A stretch of 64,000 nucleotides of DNA from Selaginella moellendorffii. Its lineage: Eukaryota; Streptophyta; Lycopodiopsida; Selaginellales; Selaginellaceae. Under the pieces are notes generated by a model. It saw nothing but the letters and a program-made list of their open reading frames with translations. It made no database searches and was not told the origin of the DNA. The stretch covers positions 796,518-860,517 of the forward strand of contig NW_003314262.1 of assembly GCF_000143415.4 (NCBI RefSeq), read 5' to 3'. Position numbers and translations under genes: made by a program. Of this stretch, positions 56,258 to 64,000 are shown piece by piece (position 1 is the first letter of the stretch; the number at the start of each line of letters is the position of its first letter).

Positions 56258-56905
56258 TTGGTATCAGAGACAGGTTGGTTGCAATGGCCGACTAAGCTAA
56301 ACGTTGGAATCCTATTGTCGATGGTGGTGCCGACGATGGTGCTGACAAAGTTGCAGAGATTTAGACCATTCAAGATGTGGTTTATGAGCTGTGAGCCCTT
56401 AATCGAAATCAACAAGAGATGCAAGGCGAGATGCATGGCATGATGGATATCATGCATGGGTGTGTTGAGGCACTCAAGGCTGGATGGGGTAGCACTCCAA
56501 GGAAGCCTTCTTTGGTAGATCGACTCAATATTCCAACATTTTCCAGTGATGGTGGTGTGGACGAGTGTCTTGCTTGGCTAGCCAATGTGAAGAAGTTCTT
56601 AGCTGCTAGGGGAACTCCAAATGTAGAGGCTTTAGTGACTATTCTGATGGTTTTGCGTGATGCGGGTCTTCGATGGTGGAATTGGCTTGAGGAGTTTCAT
56701 GTTGCGGATAAAAAACCACCAATGTCTACCATGGATGAGTTTGAGGCCGCTTTCCATTTACGTTTTGCCCCTCATTATGACGTGGAAAATGCTTGTACAG
56801 AACTTTGACATTTCTAGCAAGGGAAAATGATGCTTGGGAACTATATTGAGAAGCTTACTCGCTTGATTAGTCATGTTCCATTGAAGGATCGAGATCAGAA
56901 CAAGT
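56258..56905 (+). pseudogene. Gypsy gag (second family)
   Basis: Primer site TGGTATCAGAGA at 56259-56270. An early stop (MAD*) follows ATG 56285. The frame 56419-56808 carries a retrotransposon-gag domain: VDRLNIPTFSSDGGVDECLA, WLANVKKFL, LRWWNWLEEFH, FEAAFHLRFAPHYDVENA. Homology runs on to about 56905 with frame breaks. Confidence 0.8.
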
Positions 56906-58140
56906 GATGAAGTCCATAGAGATACTACATCAACAGCTCTAAAGAATAGGTAAAGGTTGCAAAAGTCCCCCTAGCTTCTTCTATGACACCTTAACCTGCT
57001 GACAAAGCTTGCATGATTTACAATACTTAAGGATATCAGCCTTCATATTCCTCCAACAAAAGTTGTGCTTAATCAACTCATACGTCTTCTTCCCCCCAAA
57101 ATGACCGGCCTCTAGACGATCATGATAGTGGAATAAAACTTGAGTAATTAACACATCCACCCATGGCAAATATACACGGCCATTGTAGTAGAGAATCCCA
57201 TCCACCAATGAGAAAGGGGCTTCCATCTAGTCTCGCAAAGAGGCCACCTTAGCATCCTAAGCCTGAACATGCTCAACCAACTGCCCAAACTCACTAACCA
57301 CCTTACTCAAATGATGACAAAATCATGTTTGTAATGTCGTCATATGACGAACATAAGATAAAGCATCTGCCACCACATTTGATTTTCCTGGATGATGCTC
57401 AATAGGAAACTCCCCAAACTCCATGAATTTGACCATCCAACGAGCTTGCCTAGTGTTCAACTCCTTCTGTGTGAAAAGATACACAAGTGGTTTGTGATCT
57501 GTCAACACCACGAACACTGCACCATAAAGATAGTGCCACCACATCCGCAAAGCATGAACAATAGAGAGTAACTCTTGCACGTATGTGGAATAGTGTTGAT
57601 CCATGGAATTCAAAGTTCGATTGTCATATGCAATAGGCTATCCCTCTGGCATGAGAACTCCTCCCAGTGCGTAACCACTCACATCGCATGTCACCTCGTA
57701 AGGTTTTGATGGATCAGCAATGCGAAGCACTAGAGTCTCACTCAACAATCCTTTCAGCACCACAAAACTCTCCTTTTGTGGCTTCTTCCACTCGAATGGC
57801 ACATTCTTGCATAACAACTGCATCAAAGGAATAGCCACCTCTACAAACTTATGCTGGAAACATCAGTAGTAACTAGCCATACCAAGAAAACTATGCAACT
57901 CGGCCACTGTTGTCGGTGTAGGTCAGTTTTCCACCACAGCCACCTTCCTTGGATCCATCTTGACACCCTTAGATGTCACAATATGGCCTAGATATTCCAC
58001 TTCCAACTTTGCAAATTCACATTTGCTCTTCTTCACATAAAATTTGCTGTCTCGGAGTAACAAAAGGACCTTGCACAAATGCACCTTATGCTCCTCTATA
58101 TTCTTGCTAAAAACAAGATATTTGCTCATTCACCATATAC
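56906..58140 (-). pseudogene. Gypsy pol (RT, RNase H, integrase; second family)
   Basis: Minus strand, 58129 down to 56906. RT thumb: EEHKVHLCKVLLLLRDSKFY, KCEFAKLEVEYLGHIVTSKG. Connection: EVTCDVSGYALGGVL. RNase H: YVQELLSIVHALRMWWHYLY, VVLTDHKPLVYLFTQKELN, HHPGKSNVVADALS. Integrase zinc-binding: HYHDRLEAGHFGGKKTYELI, CKSCKLCQQVKVS. Frames break between blocks. RT before the YxDD region is absent. Confidence 0.83.
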
Positions 58141-58210
58141 TTGAGATTATCTGTGCCTTGTTTCCTTGCTAACTTGGTATCATTTGGTTGCTCGTTAGAT
58201 GCTTCGAAAA

Positions 58211-58442
58211 TCATACTTCTTTATTTAAAAGTGCTATTGGCATCGGGGGACAGATATTCTCTTACCCTTGGATTCGTGAAATCAATGGTCTAGATGTAAT
58301 CATCATACTTCTTTATTTAAAAGTGCTATTGGCATCGGGGGACAGATATTCTCTTACCCTTGGATTCGTGAAATCAATGGTCTAGATGTAAAATCCACTC
58401 TTACCCTTGGATTCGTGAAATCAATGGTCTAGATGTAAAATC
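58211..58442. repeat. 92-bp tandem repeat with 47-bp partial unit
   Basis: TCATACTTCTTTATTTAAAA at 58211 recurs at 58303 (period 92). The last half (CTTACCCTTGGATTCGTGAA to TAGATGTAA) is then repeated again after 47 bp. One diverged unit lies at 48421-48510. Confidence 0.9.
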
Positions 58443-58604
58443 CTCTTATTAAACAGTTAATATGGCTGTTCGTATCTGGAGCATTTTTTATGCTGAAATT
58501 TTAATTCGGGAGAAGCAACACACCAGATGAAGAGTTTTCCCCTCCATACATCCAGAACCTCAAGAACTTCTGCAGTTCAAATCTGGGACATCAGAGGTGT
58601 TTTT

Positions 58605-59095
58605 TGTTTGTTCTCTGTTTCTCATTACCAGAACTCACTGCCATATTTGGAGAGTGTGAGGTAGTAGTTTGTGGAGAAGGTATCTGACCTGTTTCATCAC
58701 TTTATTTTATTTTCGTGCTGCTGCAAAGTGACAACTTGGGCACCAAGATAGAGGAGGATGAGAAAGAGAAGCTGTAGAAAGAGTAAGCCCAAATCCCATC
58801 TCTATGGCCATGTGTCTGAATCCAACTGTGTTGCAGTGAAGAGGAACATTAACTCGAGACGAAGAAAAAGATTTGTTTGTTCTCTGTTTCCCATTACCGG
58901 AACTCGCTGCCATATCTGGAGAGTGTGAGGTAGTAGTTTGTGAAGAAGGTAGCTGACCTGTTTCATCACTTTGTTTCATTTTTGTGCTGCTGCAGAGTGA
59001 CAACTTGTGCACCAAGATAGAGGAGGATGAGAAGGAGAAGTTGCAGAAAGAGTAAGTTCAAATCCCATCTCTGTGGCCGTGTGTCTGAAATTCAA
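58605..59095. repeat. 269-bp tandem duplication
   Basis: TTCTCTGTTT..CATTACC at 58611 recurs at 58880. Both copies include an exon-like piece after CTGCTGCA(A/G)AG reading SDNL(G/C)TKIEEDEKEKL, followed by a GTAAG donor. The second copy keeps LQKE where the first has a stop. No family identified for this acidic helix. Confidence 0.85.
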
Positions 59096-59785
59096 CGGTT
59101 CTGGCTGTTTATATCTAAGGGTTTTATGTTTGACTCTCTATCGTGTCACTGCGCAGCATTGGAACAAAATAAGGAGAGCGAGCTTTTTGATTCTTCACTG
59201 TTAATAAGTTTCTTTCTCGCATTTTGCGCAGTTGTATTGCCACTGTTTCTAAGTCTCTGGAATGTATACTTCGGAAGGGGTATGTGTGTGATTTACTGTT
59301 TTTGCAATGTTGTTTGAATGTGTTTGCATAATAACAGGTCATGAGTACTGGGAAGGTGAAGGCATTGAAGAAAAAAAGCCATCATGCAGGCAAATGATGA
59401 ACATATTTCACCCATATGATCCTGTTTCCTACAGGTATCAATATATTTATGTGTTACCACCGTTTACATTTATCCTTTCGTCCTGATTACAAAGTGGAAC
59501 CTCTGATATCTATTCTTTTTGGAGAAAGTCAGTGAATATCTCGGGGTACAGGTAATCATAGTGGTTTGTAAGTTTTGCTATCAAAGCTAGAGGAAATTCT
59601 TCGGTTGGGGTATGGTTTTGTCACAGTTTTTAACGGTAGTATGGTGGCAGAAAAGCTATTTAGAAGTCCCAATGGTAGAGTCGACTTAATGCTACAGGTA
59701 AGTCTTGCTCTTTGCTGTCACGTCATTCTCATGTGGATCCAGGATACAAAATTTGAGCACCACTATGATAAATAACAGCAGTGGC

Positions 59786-59824
<39 letters not shown>

Positions 59825-60375
59825 AGTCGGAGTCACAGCAGCAGCAGCAGCAACATCACCAGCGAGAAGATCTCAAGGCCATGAGAATTCTCCACCAGGA
59901 GTTTGGGATCAGTCACATGTACCTAGCGGCCAGGTAAGAAGGGCAGTGCGAGGGACAGGGACGAAGGGACAGGGAAGAAGATCTTGCAGGGTTGGCCATC
60001 ACCCACGAGCAGAGATTGATGAGGTCACTGATTTGCTCTATCACTTTGGAGCCATTTCTGCCCAACCCAGTGGCAAGGTGAGCTTCAATGTGGTGGCGGT
60101 GATCCAGAGCAGCTCTAGAAGTGGTGGTGATGACCATGTGTTTCTCTACAGGGGCACGGTGCTGTACAAATCCAATGAGTCTGGAGACAAGGAGCATCGT
60201 CAATTGATTATTGTCACACACTAGGTAGGATCCAATCCAACTTCACCAACTTGCAGAGAAAGAGAGAACTAAGAAAGACAAACAAAGAATAGTGACCATG
60301 GCCACATCTACATGTTTGAGGACAAATTAAGTGAAGTGGTGCCAGATTCAATTGTATTTGTGTTGTAATACTACA
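59096..60375 (+). repeat. Host-derived repeat block at 59-60 kb
   Basis: 59434-59770 is nearly the same as 45981-46325. 59790-59818 is a (GA)n microsatellite, followed by an AGC-repeat exon-like piece shared with 48825 and 63040 (CATCACCAGCGAGAAGA). 60005-60225 is open on both strands (for example VTDLLYHFGAISAQPSGKVS on the plus strand), but no family was recognised. Confidence 0.55.
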
Positions 60376-61420
60376 TTATTTATAAGGTGTCTCCTGCCCT
60401 TGACTGGCTACCAAAAAATAACAAATGTCTTTTCCTCTTCGCTCTAAGTGAGCACTCTGACCTACACACATAACAGTAACATATGTGTCGAGAAGTCCTC
60501 TACATAAACCATTAAATTGTTTACTAATGTACATCCTTAGAAAATTATTACTAATGACACAGTATTTCACAGAATCTCCTTTCGCAGAAAGACCAAGCAT
60601 ATAAAGTATCTCTCTTATGAGGGACTCTTTCATTCCATGCCTCCTAGAATTTTCTCCCTGTAATAAATTGGGTGTAACATCCTTTCTGCAAGGCTCCTGT
60701 ATCATGGTCCAATGTAAGCTTTAAGGTTTTGTCTGTGCAAATGGTTGCTTTATCTTTGTACTGTTACAAGAATCATACTATAGAAACAACATGACGGTAT
60801 TGCTCCTTTTAAGGTTCACCTTCATTGCCATTAACGGTTCATTGCCATCTGGGTGAATCTTTTCTTCTTCTTCTCCATTTTGGGTAAATGAAAATACTTT
60901 AAATTTCCTTTCACAGAAAGACCAAGCATATAAAGGGACTCTTTCATTCCATGCCTCCTAGAATTTTTTCCCTGTAATAAATTGGGTGTAACACAATTAA
61001 TACTTTAATGACACAAACACGAACCTTTTGAATTCCATTACACATACGGAAAAACAAGCAAACACTGTTACATTTCTAAACTCTTAAAAAAATGAAAACT
61101 ACACTCACTCCTTTATACTCCTCTACAGCAATGGCTTTGTCAGGGATATGCTTCCAAACCCCACACTCCATGTAAAAAACGTTGGAAATTATCAAAGACC
61201 TGTAACACAAAGAATAAATAGTCACAGTGAAAAAAGAAAATGGAAAAACAAACATATGCTTACTATTTGTCGTCAATCTCAGAAAAAGCATAATCATCAA
61301 GTCATCTACATATTTTATAGAGAAATAAGAGGTACCATGGAGCCTATAGTTGGCCTGTCGCAAGACGTCTCTTCTCCTCTGGTATTCCTGTTGAAAAACT
61401 AAGCAACAAGTAAGCAATAC
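60376..61420 (-). pseudogene. RPA1-like: RPA1-like remnant, second copy
   Basis: Minus strand. 61200-61090 reads SLIISNVFYMECGVWKHIPD, aligning with SLIVLNACFLDGGVWKCTHT of the gene at 40.2-42 kb. The piece upstream (about 61290-61260) aligns AFSEIDDK with AFLETNGK. 60690-60600 reads LLQGENSRRHGMKESLIREI, aligning with LIQGESSKKAVIKEVFIKEI. The OB-fold DBD-A that should follow is not found; the sequence instead turns into unrelated frames. A shorter duplicate of the 60600-60690 piece lies at about 60905-60985. Confidence 0.6.
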
Positions 61421-61528
61421 AAAGCTTACACCATATCACTCACTGTCACTTTTGCAAAGGCTTACTTAAATTCCATGTTTGCACGGACTCAGAATCATGT
61501 AAATATGAGCGCACACTCGCAGTTATGC

Positions 61529-61831
61529 TCACTGTCCCTCAGAATTTTCCTCCTCTTTAGTGCTACTGATATCAGAGCATTTATCAAACAATTGCTCTGC
61601 TATCTCCTCTGCGTGTGAGTGAGCAAAAGGAAGGAGTTTCACGAGCAGGGGTCCCAATGGAACCGTACACTCACTAACGAGAATCCATTCATTGCAAAGA
61701 GGAAACCACCAAAAAGAATCCCTCACGTGCTGTTTAGAACTCTCATAGCAGGCCGGAAGATAGGGTTTCATGCATTCTTCCAGGGCTTGAGCATAGAGTT
61801 TGGACGGTAGCATTCTCTGTGATAGCACCAT
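61529..61831 (-). CDS. Hypothetical protein fragment
   Basis: 100-codon frame (start MVLSQRMLPSKLYAQALEEC; a later piece is VRDSFWWFPLCNEWILVSEC; Glu/Ser-rich end). It may belong to the RPA1-like remnant's neighbour or to an upstream exon. No family recognised; likely an exon or decayed piece. Confidence 0.2.
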   Translation of the reverse strand: MVLSQRMLPSKLYAQALEECMKPYLPACYESSKQHVRDSFWWFPLCNEWILVSECTVPLGPLLVKLLPFAHSHAEEIAEQLFDKCSDISSTKEEENSEGQ

Positions 61832-62819
61832 TGCTAGGGATCTCAGTATACATGTTTTTGGGGCCTAGATTGAGAAGCTTTATGGAACCGCTCCACTGGA
61901 ATCATCTCCACATGGTGGGGGTAGCCTGGTGCAGATTGTTATGATGATCGCTATTTGTCTCTGTCTTTCTGCACACGAGGCTTGGCGTAATGAGCCTCCA
62001 GGAAAGTCCTACAAACAGTTCATACGGTTTTAAAATATTTGCAGTGTATGGATCACAGATGTGGTGACCCTTGTACTCAGTGTGCTGCCTAACTGTTCAC
62101 TTATTTCCTCTGGATGGATGATCAGAAAGTAATAACTTGAAATAAGAAGACAATGTTTTCTCTGCTTCTAGATTTCCAGGCACTTCCACTCTTGTATGAT
62201 CCTCCTGTGTGGCGTGAGATGATGATATTGAGAATGTGGCTAATGTGGACTTATCGCATGAGCTCTAGACTTTCTCAAGAGAACTAAACTAATACAAGAT
62301 GCACATAGGTTCATCAAGAGAATGTCATTCACTTCTTTAGTGACTGCTTGGTGCCTGTAAAGTTCACAAGGACTTGGAGAGATGATCAAAAGGTGGCAAT
62401 GGATATGCTTAAGTGTGTGAAGTGTGTGAGTTCTGTGCTTTGTAGGAGCTTCATTATTGCTGATACCAGCTAAACTAAGTTTGAGTTGAATTCAAACTCT
62501 CTCTTTATTTTCTATCTAAGTCACGTGTATATGCACTGTTATAGTATAGAAACTGAATAAGAGTTTTGATGGGTTGATTCAAAAAATACCTCTCCAAGTT
62601 TTTGAAGAGATGGAGAATGATAACTCCACAATGGTGAGATGTGATGGTAAATAATGCTTGACATAAACATGAAGTTTACCTATGTATGTATTAAGTTTCT
62701 AAGCATAAAAAAGTGACAAGAGGAAGATGGATAAAGACAATACATTCTACACAACCATGCAAACAAACTGTCAAGTAGGCAACAATTAAAAGTAAAAGGA
62801 AATGCAATAAGTATAACTA
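61832..62819. other. Intergenic, nothing recognised
   Basis: No gene or clear repeat recognised. Confidence 0.35.
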
Positions 62820-63240
62820 TCCTTTCTTTGTGATTACAGAGTGGAACCTCTTATATCTATTCTTTTCAGAGAAAGTCAGTGAATATTTTGGGATACATCG
62901 TGCTTTGTATGTTTTGCTATGAAGAAAGTTCTACGGTTGGGGTATGTTTTTTGTGTCACAGCTTTTAACGGTAGTATGGTGACAGAAAGGCTGCCTAGAA
63001 CCTAATGGTAGAGCCAAATTCATGCTACAGGTAAGTTGGAATCACAGCAGCAGCAGCAGCAGCATCACCAGCGAGAAGACCTCAAGGTTGCACAAGAATT
63101 CTCCACCAGGTTTTTGGGAACGCTTACATGTATGTAGTGGTAAAGCCAGTGTCGGTGAGCATGTTGGTGGGAGAGACAGGGACAAAGATCTCACAAGAGA
63201 CAGGGAGAAAGATCTTGTAGGGTCTGCCATCACCCACAAG
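62820..63240 (+). repeat. Host-derived repeat block at 63 kb, 5' part
   Basis: 62820-63030 matches 59475-59700 and 49180-49360 in order (AGAGTGGAACCTC, GAGAAAGTCAGTGAATATTT, GGTTGGGGTATG, AGTATGGTGACAGAAAGGCT). 63040-63240 matches 49380-49560 and starts with an AGC run. Confidence 0.6.
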
Positions 63241-63804
<564 letters not shown>

Positions 63805-63859
63805 TGATGTGAGAATCGTTACTGCAGAGATATGGCCAGTGATCTCCGCCATCTCCTAG

Positions 63860-64000
63860 CAGCTTTTAAGGTTCACCTTCATTGCCATTAACGGTTCATT
63901 GCCATCTGGGTAAATTTTTTCTTCTTCTTCTCCATTTTGGGTAAATGAAAATACTTTAAATCTCCTTTCACAGAAAAACCAAGCATATAAAGTATCTCTC
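63860..64000. repeat. Duplicate of the 60.8-61.0 kb segment
   Basis: TTAAGGTTCACCTTCATTGCC, GTTCATTGCCATCTGGGT and TCACAGAAA(A/G)ACCAAGCATA match 60809-60935 in order, and the match continues to the window edge. It therefore carries the start of another RPA1-like exon remnant on the minus strand. Confidence 0.75.

Larger units (their letters stand above)
56085..58140. mobile_element. Second Ty3/gypsy family, gag and pol inverted
   Basis: 56085-56257 is the end of an LTR, followed by TTGGTATCAGAGA (primer site, 56258-56270) and gag on the plus strand to about 56905. From 56906 to 58140 pol lies on the minus strand. The two halves meet near 56905, where plus gag (AAGGATCGAGATCAGAACAAG) abuts minus integrase (the antisense of SMDFI). 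So one half was inverted or two copies recombined. This family differs in sequence from the chromoviruses above. Confidence 0.82.

Noticed and set aside
58211-58442. CRISPR-like direct repeats
   Set aside because: Units are contiguous tandem copies without unique spacers, and the genome is eukaryotic.

Overview
The window looks like nuclear DNA of a seed-free land plant, most probably a lycophyte such as Selaginella; that placement is inference. Where splicing can be read, introns are only 43-55 nt with GT-AG (once GC-AG) borders. The intact genes encode proteins of motile cilia, which seed plants other than cycads and Ginkgo lack. Gene fragments match plant versions of nuclear and translation proteins, and the transposons are plant types: Ty3/gypsy chromoviruses, a LARD, TRIMs, a MITE and Helitron-like ends.

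Layout. 1-10.6 kb: two decayed chromoviruses, one on each strand. The plus copy holds a solo LTR of a non-autonomous family in gag and a TRIM in its 3' LTR. 10.6-14.5 kb: AT-rich, gene-poor DNA with a broken eIF2B-gamma fragment. 14.5-21.5 kb: the only clearly intact genes, namely a long coiled-coil protein (minus), DNAAF1/LRRC50/ODA7 (plus, 11 exons) and a CFAP144/FAM183-like protein (plus, 4 exons). 21.5-23.8 kb: a frameshifted nuclear-pore-anchor (NUA/TPR) fragment and a MITE. 23.8-31.4 kb: a 7.6-kb LTR element with 1.7-kb LTRs and no recognisable coding, called a LARD. 31.4-36.2 kb: a shuffled chromovirus and part of another LTR element. 36.2-44 kb: a second NUA fragment, a ZDP (DNA 3'-phosphatase) pseudogene and an RPA1-like gene whose start lies in a large palindrome. 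44-48 kb: TRIMs flanking a third chromovirus (minus) interrupted by a host repeat. 48-64 kb: repeated host-derived blocks including two CFIm25 (NUDT21/CPSF5) pseudogene copies and a second RPA1-like remnant, plus a second gypsy family at 56-58 kb.

Three themes connect these parts. First, genes for cilium assembly or structure sit side by side, two of them divergent across about 0.66 kb. Second, a chromovirus and a LARD share a PBS, a polypurine tract, LTR motifs and a 3' region with paired tRNA T-arm-like boxes, so the LARD looks like a derivative or parasite of the chromovirus. Third, many partial, intron-containing copies of unrelated host genes lie near repeated Helitron-like termini and RPA1-like genes, as expected for Helitron gene capture. 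That last link is a hypothesis: no Rep/helicase gene was seen.
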